From Gemmatimonadales bacterium UBA2982 (lineage in GTDB: Bacteria > Gemmatimonadota > Gemmatimonadetes > Longimicrobiales > Gaopeijiaceae): 64,000 nucleotides of DNA. Location: positions 37,385 to 101,384 of the forward strand of contig DEAM01000020.1 of the NCBI GenBank assembly GCA_002347035.1, in the 5' to 3' direction. The position numbers and the translations under genes are program-made. Positions 26,660 to 34,679 of this stretch are shown in pieces. A model generated the notes under the pieces. The model was not told the DNA's origin and made no database searches. It worked only from the letters and a program-made list of their open reading frames with translations. The first letter of the stretch is position 1. Each line of letters starts with the position of its first letter.

Positions 26660-27424
26660 TCAGCTCGATACCATATCCAATGCGGCCTCAGCAGCCGCGC
26701 GATCTACGAAAGCCCGGACCACTGTGTCCGGGCTACCTCTAAACTCTTCTGGTGTGCCGCAAAAACGAACCACCCCACCATCCAACATTGCTACGCGATC
26801 GCACATCTCAAGTCCGCCTTCCACGTCGTGAGTCACCAGTAGTGATGTCACCTCCAACTCTTTTGAGAGTCGCGCGATAAGCCGTTCAATGGCTGCTGTG
26901 TTAACAGGATCGAGCCCGGTTGTGGGCTCATCCCATAACAGTATCTCAGGCTGACCAACCACAGCCCTTGCAATACCAACCCGCTTCTTCATACCTCCTG
27001 ACAGTTCTGAAGGAATCTTAGCCAAAACCTCATGAGGATCGAGATTCACCATCTCCAGCGATTTCCACACCTTACGCGCCACCTCAAGCTTCGGCATCTG
27101 ATTCAGGTCCTCCTCAGGTAGACCCATAGCGACGTTGTCGAACACATTGAGTGAATCGAACAAAGCCGCATATTGGAAAACATACCCAACCTTACGACGC
27201 ACTGTATCAATAGTTTCCTGATTCCCGTAGTAAACCGAAAGGCCGTCGATCTCAACGTCGCCTCTGTCAGGTGTGATCAATGCCAAGGTAGTCTTGAGAA
27301 GCACGCTCTTGCCGGTCCCCGAAGGTCCAAACAGAGCAAACATTTCACCTGTGTCCACAGTCAAGTCGACGCCGCTTAATACTGGAAGGTCGAATGACTT
27401 GTAGATCCCCCTATAGCTGATCAT
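26660..27424 (-). CDS. mlaF: Mla-type ABC transporter ATP-binding protein
   Basis: A 254-residue ABC ATPase. Walker A is GPSGTGKS (near residue 34), the Q loop is VFQYAALFDSLNVFDNVA near 84, the signature is ELSGGMKKR near 145, and Walker B is ILLWDEPTTGLDPV near 164. The FDSL-NV motif and the SGGM signature are typical of the MlaF subfamily. With MlaE it powers lipid movement driven by MlaD. It directly precedes mlaD. Confidence 0.93.
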   Translation of the reverse strand: MISYRGIYKSFDLPVLSGVDLTVDTGEMFALFGPSGTGKSVLLKTTLALITPDRGDVEIDGLSVYYGNQETIDTVRRKVGYVFQYAALFDSLNVFDNVAMGLPEEDLNQMPKLEVARKVWKSLEMVNLDPHEVLAKIPSELSGGMKKRVGIARAVVGQPEILLWDEPTTGLDPVNTAAIERLIARLSKELEVTSLLVTHDVEGGLEMCDRVAMLDGGVVRFCGTPEEFRGSPDTVVRAFVDRAAAEAALDMVSS

Positions 27425-27437
27425 TTGACCTCCAGCC

Positions 27438-28253
27438 TCACTGTAACATCAACGGCGGGAACATCGCGTCTAAGATCAGAATCGTCAGGATCATGAACAT
27501 GACAGCTTGAGTGGTCTTGATTCCAACTCCTTCAGCGCCTCCTGATGTGCGCAAGCCCATATGAACAGAAATAATAGGGATCACAAAACCAAAAACGATG
27601 GCCTTACAGAACCCATAAAAAAGATCCCAAGAATGCCAAAACAACCTAGCTCCGTATAAGAACGTCTCTGGCCCAAGATCTGCAGAAAGATTTGCTGCAA
27701 GCATGCCAGCCGCGACACCGATGACGTCTGCAAACCCTACGAGAAGAGGCATTGTGACCAAACCAGCAATGACGCGTGGTGCGCCTAAAATTGCCACAGG
27801 GTCACGCCCCAGCGACTTAAATGCGTCGATTTGCTCGGAAACGACCATGGTTCCGAGTTCAGCTGTGATCCGGGCACCAATACGTCCCACTAGTACGATC
27901 GCTGTCAGTAGCGGGCCAAGCTCTAAAACAACGCTCTGGACCACGAGAGTGCCTAGCAGATACCGGGGGGAACTGGAGACGATCTGGTACCCGCCCTGTT
28001 GACTCGTGACAATACCGGCAAGAGATGCCGTCACAAAAACAATTGGAAGGCTCTGTACACCCATGATGTAACACTGATTCAGAGTCTCCCGGTACTGAAC
28101 CTTTCCGCGAAGAATTGCCCGACCTACTTGCCAGGTAAGAGACCCAATAGCACCGGCATGTTCGGAAGTGATCCTAGCGGTGCGTCCGAATGAACTCAGC
28201 CAACGAGCAATTGCTCCAGGAGGCTGGGCCAACTCGGCTTGCCGATTCACCAT
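27438..28253 (-). CDS. mlaE: Mla-type ABC transporter permease
   Basis: A 271-residue MlaE permease starting at ATG 28253; a GTG 18 codons upstream would add a Gly/Pro-rich leader. The middle carries the signature of the family: GPLLTAIVLVGRIGARITAELGTM and EQIDAFKSLGRDPVAILGAPRV, which includes the coupling helix with the E-D-A-L-like motif. Multiple hydrophobic segments fit six membrane spans. It is the first gene of mlaE-mlaF-mlaD. A 13-base gap separates it from mlaF. Confidence 0.92.
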   Translation of the reverse strand: MVNRQAELAQPPGAIARWLSSFGRTARITSEHAGAIGSLTWQVGRAILRGKVQYRETLNQCYIMGVQSLPIVFVTASLAGIVTSQQGGYQIVSSSPRYLLGTLVVQSVVLELGPLLTAIVLVGRIGARITAELGTMVVSEQIDAFKSLGRDPVAILGAPRVIAGLVTMPLLVGFADVIGVAAGMLAANLSADLGPETFLYGARLFWHSWDLFYGFCKAIVFGFVIPIISVHMGLRTSGGAEGVGIKTTQAVMFMILTILILDAMFPPLMLQ

Positions 28254-28575
28254 GGATATAATTCCGGCGTGGCTGGGGGGCCTGCGACCCGCGCCGATGA
28301 TTCGCACATTAATGCTGGCGCAGTAGGCTGTATAGGCCCCAACCTTCGGTCAAAGTTCCAAGAAAATCAACGGTTTCAGGAAGACCACATAAGAGCAGAG
28401 CGCATTAGAGAACCTATTCGCAAGCAGGACGATGACTCCGGTCATCCCCTCTGCAAGGTCACAATAGAGCAATTATCCTAATCTAAAAGGATCTCATACG
28501 TGCAGACGAAGTATTTATTTCAATTAGGAACCACCCTCTATATTCACGACCAGTAGCCCCATTAACGGCGGAGAC
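28254..28575. other. Intergenic region between divergent mlaE and CNNM/CorC genes
   Basis: A 322-base stretch that must hold promoters for both divergent genes. It contains an AT-rich part near 28470-28545. I saw no recognisable RNA, repeat or canonical -35/-10 pair that I would defend. GGAG lies 5 bases before the ATG at 28576. Confidence 0.5.
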
Positions 28576-29820
28576 ATGTCGACACTTCTTTGGATCCTGG
28601 TTGCTACGCTCGCAATATCTTTCCTGTGCTCAATCCTGGAAGCAGTCTTCCTGTCCATTACCCATTCGTATATCGCCCTTCTCAAAGCGGACGGGGAGTC
28701 AGCAGGTGAGTGGCTGGAAGCAGCTCAAAAAAACGTTGAAGAGCCCATCGCTGCGATCCTCACTCTTAATACAATTGCACACACCATGGGTGCGACCATG
28801 GGGGGTGCCGTAGCTGCTGAGGTCTTCCAAAGTATACCGATTGGCATCTTTTCAGCTGGCCTGACTCTCGCTGTCCTAGTCTTCTCGGAAATAGTGCCGA
28901 AGACCATTGGTGCTACGTATTGGAAACAACTCGCGAAGCCAGCCGCGTATATACTCCGGATCATGGTGGTAGCGATGAAGCCGGTACTGCGACCACTCAG
29001 CCTCCTTACAAGCCTTATCACACCTCGAACTGAGCGCCCGACAATCAGTCGAGCAGAACTAGAAGTTTTGGCAAGCATTGGACGAAGAGAAGGAACCCTA
29101 GACGAGGATGAATGGCAGGTAGTCTCGAATGTCATTCGGCTTGATGAAGTATCAATCGGTGAGGTAATGACTCCACGAACTGATATGGTAGCCATATCCA
29201 TAGAAGCGACGATTGAGGATGCTCAGAAGGCGATGTTAGAAACGGGTCACTTACGTCTCCCAGTATATCGGGAAAGCTTGGATACAATCACAGGCATCGT
29301 ACTCGCCCGAGATGTGTGGAAGGCCGAGCGTGACGGACTGTCAGCAATCGATCTGGTGATGAGGCCAGCACCCTTCTCACCAGAATCGAAGGCGGTCGAA
29401 GATCTGATTTCCGAGATGAGAGAAGAGCGAACGAAAATGGTAATCGTTGTCGATGAATTCGGCGGCACTGCTGGGCTAGTCACTCTTGAGGATTTAATCG
29501 AAGAGATTATCGGCGAGATTCAAGATGAACATGAAGGTGACGAGCCACTAGAATTTAGGGCTCTACTCGAAGGCGGCCTGGAGGTCTGGGGTGGTACCGC
29601 TTTAAGAGAAGCCTCGGAACGGTTGGAGTTCAAGCCGACTGAGGAGGAGGAAGAAGGCTACGACACCGTGGGTGGCTTTGTCCTGGGTCGGCTCAATCGT
29701 ATCCCCCTTGTAGGAGATGAGATTCAGCTTGAATCTGGCAGTCTGCGTGTGACACGTATGAGTGGTCGACGCATCGACTACCTCATATTCCTACCTGGCC
29801 CTGCAGCTAGTAAGACCTAG
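28576..29820 (+). CDS. CNNM/HlyC-CorC family transporter (DUF21 plus CBS pair)
   Basis: A 414-residue membrane protein. Residues 1-150 form the DUF21 (CNNM) membrane domain with hydrophobic helices. A CBS pair follows (about 190-320, opening with GEVMTPRTDMVAI). The C-terminal CorC_HlyC domain (about 330-410) includes GLEVWGGTALREASE and GGFVLGRLNRIP. Homologues are linked to magnesium/cobalt efflux or to Mg homeostasis; hemolysin naming is historical. Its stop overlaps the stop of convergent lspA by three bases. Confidence 0.88.
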   Translation: MSTLLWILVATLAISFLCSILEAVFLSITHSYIALLKADGESAGEWLEAAQKNVEEPIAAILTLNTIAHTMGATMGGAVAAEVFQSIPIGIFSAGLTLAVLVFSEIVPKTIGATYWKQLAKPAAYILRIMVVAMKPVLRPLSLLTSLITPRTERPTISRAELEVLASIGRREGTLDEDEWQVVSNVIRLDEVSIGEVMTPRTDMVAISIEATIEDAQKAMLETGHLRLPVYRESLDTITGIVLARDVWKAERDGLSAIDLVMRPAPFSPESKAVEDLISEMREERTKMVIVVDEFGGTAGLVTLEDLIEEIIGEIQDEHEGDEPLEFRALLEGGLEVWGGTALREASERLEFKPTEEEEEGYDTVGGFVLGRLNRIPLVGDEIQLESGSLRVTRMSGRRIDYLIFLPGPAASKT

Positions 29821-30359
29821 GAAAGCATATCGGGCGGAAGATTTTCAGAAGATATCTTAGTCTCTTCCTCTAATCGAAGCCGCTCATCCCTCTCTTCAAA
29901 CCAGAAGGAGGTTGCCAGGAGGATCGCCCCGCAAGTGATCGCCATGTCTGCGATATTAAAGATTGGGAAGTCCCAGAGTCCTAGGTCAATCGGACCAATA
30001 AAGTCTACGACTCCCCGGTCCCAACGGACTCTGTCGTAAAGGTTGCCAACGGCCCCAGACACTACGAGTGAGATCGAGACAATCCTAAGCAAATCTTTTT
30101 CTACAGCTTGTCTGAAAAGTACCGCTAGGAGGGCAAGTGCGATCAAGGTTACGGGAATGAAGAACCAGCGTGAGTCCTCACCAACACTAATACCAAATGC
30201 AGCGCCTTTGTTAAACGCAAGCGTGAGCGGAATCATGTCCCCGAGAACAACTGGGCGCTCTAACGTTGGCAGCACATCCAGAGCCCAACTTTTGGTGATT
30301 AGGTCTAGAGCCAGGATTACAGGGAAGATCGTGCCCAACAGCAGTAGTTTTGTGCGCAC
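29817..30359 (-). CDS. lspA: Lipoprotein signal peptidase II
   Basis: A 180-residue inner-membrane aspartic protease, start GTG 30359. Four membrane helices are visible. Both catalytic Asp motifs are present: GNLYDRVRWDRGVVDFI near residue 115 and FPIFNIADMAITCG near 135; the NKGAAFG motif near 50 is also typical. It cleaves prolipoproteins after Cys lipidation and so serves the lipobox proteins of this window. A charged 25-residue C-terminal extension follows the last helix. Confidence 0.95.
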   Translation of the reverse strand: MRTKLLLLGTIFPVILALDLITKSWALDVLPTLERPVVLGDMIPLTLAFNKGAAFGISVGEDSRWFFIPVTLIALALLAVLFRQAVEKDLLRIVSISLVVSGAVGNLYDRVRWDRGVVDFIGPIDLGLWDFPIFNIADMAITCGAILLATSFWFEERDERLRLEEETKISSENLPPDMLS

Positions 30360-30426
30360 TCAGTTATGGTCCTCGAATAGTGGTCGATAGCTCGAAAAGC
30401 ATCATTGGATAGTCATTTACCCCAGG

Positions 30427-32409
30427 CTATGGCAGAGTTAACGCAATCAACTGACCGGGATCACTGCCCCCTCCTACGGCTAGGACAAGGTACTGTTTCC
30501 CTTGGAGCATGTACGTCATCGGTGAACCTGTCTGCATCGCTGGGATACCAATAGCCCCTAGTTCTTCGCCCGTCGCCTTATCATAGGCGAAAAGCTTGGC
30601 CCCTCGGCCCGGCGCCGGAGGGCCATACACTCGCCCATCAGCTGTCCCTCCTTCCCCACTGATTACGAGGGTCTGAGTCACGAGGGTCCCGATACCACCT
30701 GAGCTTCCTCCAGCATTTGCTATTCGTCCTGTGCGGGCAAGTTCTACCCCCTGCAGTGCTGGATGATTCTGGACGAACTCGGGCGTCTCGCCATGAGCAA
30801 CCTGCCAGACGATCTCTCCTTCGTTCAGATCAATCGCTGTAATCCGACCCCACGGGGGCTTGATTAAAGGCAGGCCTTGCACCTCTAGGGGAAATCCTCC
30901 TCCCGATGCTAAGTATGCCATATCCGACCGTTGTGGATCATGGTCATTCGTCAGACCAATCAGCCTCAATTGCGACTGTGAGTAGAGATACATGATCCCC
31001 GTTTCAGGATCGTAGGACCCCCCCGGCCAGTTCGCACCGTTTGCTATAAAAAGGGTCCCCTGTAAGCCATCTTCACCTCGGACTATTGGCGGAGTGAAGA
31101 CCGGGCCCGTTCTGTATTGCGAGACGATTTCTAAGGCCTCCGTCCTCAACTCTGGCGTGAGATCAATGATCTCAGACAACTCAAAGCCCTGTCGTTCGAA
31201 AGGTGGCGGCTTACTTGGAAAAGGCTGTGTCGGAGAGTACCACTCACCCGGTACGTTCCCTGCTGGCACACGTCGCTCCTCGATATCCCATACGGGGTTA
31301 CCCGTGAGGCGATCAAATACGTAAACCCAACCCTGCTTCGTGGGTTGAGCGGCAGCTTTGATCTCACGACCATCCACGTTGATATCAACTAGGATGGGGG
31401 GAGTAGGCACGTCGTAATCCCATAGGGGGTGGTGAACAAACTGGAAGTGCCAGAGACGTTCACCAGTCTCCAGGTCCAATGCTACAAGACTTTCACCGAA
31501 CAAGTTCTCACCAGGCCGGTGGGCTCCAAAATAGTCTCCGGTCGGGATCTCGATGGGGAGATACGCGATGCCGAGTTCTTCATCGACGCTGAAGGTGGTC
31601 CAGACTCCTGTGTTGCCAGTGTACTCAGCCGAGCCGTTCTGCCAGGTGTCGTAACCCAATTCACCAGCCTGGGGAACAGTATGGAAAATCCATTTCCGTT
31701 CACCCGTGCGAACATCAAAGCCGCGGATATAGCCTTTAATGTTTCTGCGACTCGGGGGAGCCCCACCTGACCGGTGGGCCGCACCTATAAGAACAACATC
31801 GCGACCAATAATTGGAGCGCTATTCCAGCCGATCTCTCCTGTGAGAGGATCAATTTCTTGGTCTGCGCCCTGTTTTAGATCAACAATTCCTTCGGTTCCA
31901 AAGCTTGGGATCAAATGCCCTGTCCTAGCATCGAGTGCCACAAGCTGATAGCCAATTGTGACGAAGAAGATGCGCTCGTCGTCCCCTCCGTCCGTCCAAT
32001 AAGCAACACCGCGCGCAGACATGCGCCGGATGGCTCCCTCAGCTCGTTCGCCTTCATCAATCCGATATAGCCATAAGACCTCCCCAGTTGCTGCATCAAG
32101 TGCTACAACATTCCGCCTGGTCCCTGCCGTCGTATACAGCACATCGCCTATCATTAGCGGGGTGGCTTGGTAGTTATTGTCGGGATATGGCCCGAGATTA
32201 CCAGGATCGAACTGCCAGGCCACCTCAAGATCAGCAAAGTTATCTCCGTTGATCTGGTCCAGAGGGGCATATCGTGTGCTCCCTAGATCACCGGCGTAGC
32301 TCGTCCACTCACCATCTACTGTGCCAGTCTGAGCGACCGCACCTACCGCATTTAGCGACAATAACGCAATCAGTAACGTACAATTGCTCGACCACAACCT
32401 GCATGTCAT
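30427..32409 (-). CDS. Exported PQQ-dependent dehydrogenase (quinoprotein)
   Basis: A 660-residue protein. GGAGGAG five bases before ATG 32409 fixes the start; an upstream frame extension lacks a site. Residues 1-26 are a signal peptide. The rest is an eight-bladed quinoprotein propeller with Trp-docking turns: WTSYAGDLGSTRYAPLDQING at the opening, DAATGEVLWLYR, DVRTGERKW and DLETGERLWHFQ. The family includes membrane-linked glucose and soluble alcohol dehydrogenases; no heme domain is present, so electrons would pass to quinone or to a separate cytochrome. Substrate unknown. Confidence 0.86.
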   Translation of the reverse strand: MTCRLWSSNCTLLIALLSLNAVGAVAQTGTVDGEWTSYAGDLGSTRYAPLDQINGDNFADLEVAWQFDPGNLGPYPDNNYQATPLMIGDVLYTTAGTRRNVVALDAATGEVLWLYRIDEGERAEGAIRRMSARGVAYWTDGGDDERIFFVTIGYQLVALDARTGHLIPSFGTEGIVDLKQGADQEIDPLTGEIGWNSAPIIGRDVVLIGAAHRSGGAPPSRRNIKGYIRGFDVRTGERKWIFHTVPQAGELGYDTWQNGSAEYTGNTGVWTTFSVDEELGIAYLPIEIPTGDYFGAHRPGENLFGESLVALDLETGERLWHFQFVHHPLWDYDVPTPPILVDINVDGREIKAAAQPTKQGWVYVFDRLTGNPVWDIEERRVPAGNVPGEWYSPTQPFPSKPPPFERQGFELSEIIDLTPELRTEALEIVSQYRTGPVFTPPIVRGEDGLQGTLFIANGANWPGGSYDPETGIMYLYSQSQLRLIGLTNDHDPQRSDMAYLASGGGFPLEVQGLPLIKPPWGRITAIDLNEGEIVWQVAHGETPEFVQNHPALQGVELARTGRIANAGGSSGGIGTLVTQTLVISGEGGTADGRVYGPPAPGRGAKLFAYDKATGEELGAIGIPAMQTGSPMTYMLQGKQYLVLAVGGGSDPGQLIALTLP

Positions 32410-32414
32410 TAGAA

Positions 32415-32421
32415 CTCCTCC
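32415..32421 (-). promoter_or_regulatory. Ribosome-binding site that fixes the PQQ dehydrogenase start
   Basis: GGAGGAG on the minus strand, five bases before the ATG at 32409. Confidence 0.7.
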
Positions 32422-32599
32422 AAAGTGGGGTGGTCGTGCGTTCTCACAGGGGCTCAACTATTCCCCCTGCTCCCACAATCCAATCATTAATGGCAGAGGA
32501 GTGACGTGCCATAACTCACCTAGCAAGTACGGGGAAAGCACAACTCGTCAGTCCTTTGTTGAAAGGCAACAGGGCCCTGGAACTACCTCAAGAAAAGCA

Positions 32600-32950
32600 T
32601 GGAGGCGGCGGGAGTCGAACCCGCGTCCGCATCTGGGTCCAGCAGAGTCTCTACGTGCGTAGCTCGCTGTTAGTCTCGTCGTGAGCGGTCAGCGAACAAC
32701 CAAACCCACGACCAGCTACCTGTTTATCTCGTCTTCGTGCTCAGTAGCAAAACTCGAAAACCAGCCCGACTTATCGTCGCCTCAAAGGACCGCCTCGGGC
32801 AGGCGATCCAGGAGACGGACCGGTAAGAAACTTACGCGGCCAGCGCCAGATCAGTGTTGGCAGCTATAAAGTTTCCCGAATATTAACGAGGGTCGGGACC
32901 TCGGCACGCTACTCCACATTCACCAGACACGTCGAAACCGTGACGCCCCC
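32600..32950 (-). ncRNA. ssrA: Transfer-messenger RNA (tmRNA), with tag ANTDLALAA
   Basis: A 351-base gene with the tRNA-like ends of tmRNA: 5' GGGGGCG pairs with 3' CGCCTCC next to CCA, and a T arm (GCGGGTTCGACTCCCGC) is present near the 3' end. The resume codon GCC is at 32861-32859, after a TAGCT like the E. coli TAGTC context. It encodes A-N-T-D-L-A-L-A-A then TAA at 32832. The product tags proteins from stalled ribosomes for degradation. It lies between dusB and the PQQ dehydrogenase on the same strand. Confidence 0.95.
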
Positions 32951-32970
32951 TAAAACGTGTCCTTGTTGAT

Positions 32971-32998
32971 AGTATACACTACAGCGGTAACCGGTCCA
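32971..32998 (-). promoter_or_regulatory. Candidate promoter for ssrA
   Basis: On the minus strand, TGGACC (32998-32993), a 16-base spacer, and TATACT (32976-32971). The -10 is close to sigma-70 consensus; the transcript start would lie about 20 bases upstream of the mature tmRNA 5' end, as expected for a processed precursor. Confidence 0.45.
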
Positions 32999-33007
32999 CC
33001 TGTATGC

Positions 33008-34006
33008 TTAGGCGGTAAGCAAACTCTCGTGGTAACTAAGGTAACCCTTGAGAAGCTCTTCGACCTGTTCCAGGGAAGTAACCTGAAACAATTCTGTGCG
33101 GAGTCTACGTCCATCAGGCAACCCCTTAGTATACCAACCCAGATGCTTCCGGAAATCTATAATGGCTCGCTTTCGGTCGCTCTCGAACTCAATCGCATTT
33201 CGGGCATGCTCAAGGCAGATCTCGAAGCGTTCCACAATACCTGGGGCTGGTGGTACTGGGTCCCCATCTAAGGCCGCACGGACCTGCGAGAAGATCCAAG
33301 GGTCTCCATGTGAGCCTCGTGCAATCATGACGCCAGCACACGCTGTCTGATCGTACATGCGCCGCGCATCCTCTCCACAAACAATGTCCCCGTTACCGAT
33401 AACGGGCACTTCAAGTGCTTCCACGAGAGCTTGGATTTCAGACCACCGTGCCTGCCCACTATACATATCGGCCCGGGTGCGAGGGTGGATACAGACCGCC
33501 CTGGCACCAGCGTCTTGGCAGCGTAGCCCGATACCTACCGGATCCCTGGAAGCCTCGTCAAAACCACTTCTGATCTTTACGGTCGTAGGAAGCAAGGTGG
33601 CATCGTCAACTGCACGGATGATGCGAGCCGCCAGGTCTAAGTCACGCAGGCATCCAGATCCACCGTTCCTCTTAACGACTTTCTTAACTGGGCACCCGAA
33701 GTTGATGTCGATATAGTCAGGCGCATACACATCGGCAACTAGGGCGCTGGCATCGGCCATCATTGAAGGTTCAGCCCCGAAGATCTGAATTCCGATTGGT
33801 CGCTCAGCTTCGTCAAATCGGAGGTAATCACTAGAGCGTGGCGTACCCATTACAATACCAGCTGCACTTACAAACTCGCTGACCACCACATCAGCTCCGA
33901 ATCGACGACAGAGTCGGCGGAAAGGTGACTCGCTCACGCCCGCCTGGGGCGCTAGGTAAAGAGGGATCGACGACCCTTCCAGTAGTTCAAAAACATCCGT
34001 GTTCAC
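33008..34006 (-). CDS. dusB: tRNA-dihydrouridine synthase
   Basis: A 332-residue flavoenzyme starting at GTG 34006 that reduces uridine to dihydrouridine in tRNA D loops. Motifs: LAPQAGVSESPFRRLCRRFGADVVVSEFVSA at the N-terminus (FMN site), INFGCPVKKVVKRNGGSGCLRDL near residue 100 (catalytic Cys region), TVKIRSGFDE, and VIGNGDIVCGEDARRM followed by MIARGSHGDPWIF. The closing helices form the RNA-binding part. The DusB assignment (rather than A or C) rests on overall pattern. tmRNA lies directly downstream. Confidence 0.88.
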   Translation of the reverse strand: MNTDVFELLEGSSIPLYLAPQAGVSESPFRRLCRRFGADVVVSEFVSAAGIVMGTPRSSDYLRFDEAERPIGIQIFGAEPSMMADASALVADVYAPDYIDINFGCPVKKVVKRNGGSGCLRDLDLAARIIRAVDDATLLPTTVKIRSGFDEASRDPVGIGLRCQDAGARAVCIHPRTRADMYSGQARWSEIQALVEALEVPVIGNGDIVCGEDARRMYDQTACAGVMIARGSHGDPWIFSQVRAALDGDPVPPAPGIVERFEICLEHARNAIEFESDRKRAIIDFRKHLGWYTKGLPDGRRLRTELFQVTSLEQVEELLKGYLSYHESLLTA

Positions 34007-34139
34007 ACTTCGAAGCTATCAATGGTTCATGAGACCGTGAAGTCAGTTACAAGGATCGACTGCCCAAGCTGGAGACCATATTCTGCATTTGTCTTTATAA
34101 CTGAAGGCTCAAAGTAGTCATCTCAACTAAAGGAGATAG

Positions 34140-34592
34140 ATGCACCTCAGAGAGCTTTTTACCACAGACAAGGTCAAGCTCGACCTAGAGTCCAAGACCA
34201 AGGGTGACATCTTGAAAGAGATGGTTTCCCTGCTCGGCCTTGGTGCTGAAGCTGAAACAGTACTCCTTAAGACGATTGCTCGCCGAGAAAACTTGGGCTC
34301 AACCGGAATCGGAAGTGGGATTGCTATTCCTCATTGCCGTTCCTTAGCCGTCAGCCAACTGCACATCGCCTACGGACGCAAACCTTCAGGGGTGGACTTC
34401 AATGCTATTGATAGGGAACCCGTCTACCATTTCTTCCTGATTGTCGCCCCACCACTGGAGACATCCAACAGCTATCTTCCGGTACTCGGCAAGGTCGCGC
34501 AGTTCGCTAGGGAACCAACCGCAGATGATGCCTTGATGGCCCTCGTGAATCCAGAAGATTTCCTACATCTGCTGAATGAGCACGGTTTATAG
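34140..34592 (+). CDS. PTS EIIA domain protein (PtsN/fructose-type)
   Basis: A 150-residue EIIA with GGAGATAG directly before ATG 34140. The phosphorylation site is H65 in the GSGIAIPHCRS motif; the fold signatures (RRENLGSTGIGSGIAIPH and a FFLIVAPPLETSNSYLPVLG segment) are typical of PtsN. In PtsN systems this protein regulates rather than transports. No EI-Ntr or NPr gene is in the window, but the sugar-PTS HPr and EI at 40378-42448 could supply the phosphoryl group. Alternatively it works with a fructose permease not seen here. Confidence 0.85.
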   Translation: MHLRELFTTDKVKLDLESKTKGDILKEMVSLLGLGAEAETVLLKTIARRENLGSTGIGSGIAIPHCRSLAVSQLHIAYGRKPSGVDFNAIDREPVYHFFLIVAPPLETSNSYLPVLGKVAQFAREPTADDALMALVNPEDFLHLLNEHGL

Positions 34593-34606
34593 AAACCCAT
34601 ACTCAA

Positions 34607-34626
34607 TTAAGTGTGAGAACACTTAA
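34607..34626. terminator. Perfect 8-bp hairpin between convergent PTS EIIA and selB genes
   Basis: TTAAGTGT and ACACTTAA arms around a GAGA loop. It sits 15 bases past the EIIA stop and 54 bases past the selB stop, and its symmetry allows use on both strands. There is no T tract, so it may only stabilise RNA ends. Confidence 0.4.
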
Positions 34627-34679
34627 GGGCTGAGTGGCTCCATAGGTAATCCACGTCGCTCCCAGGAAGTGGTGGGGTA

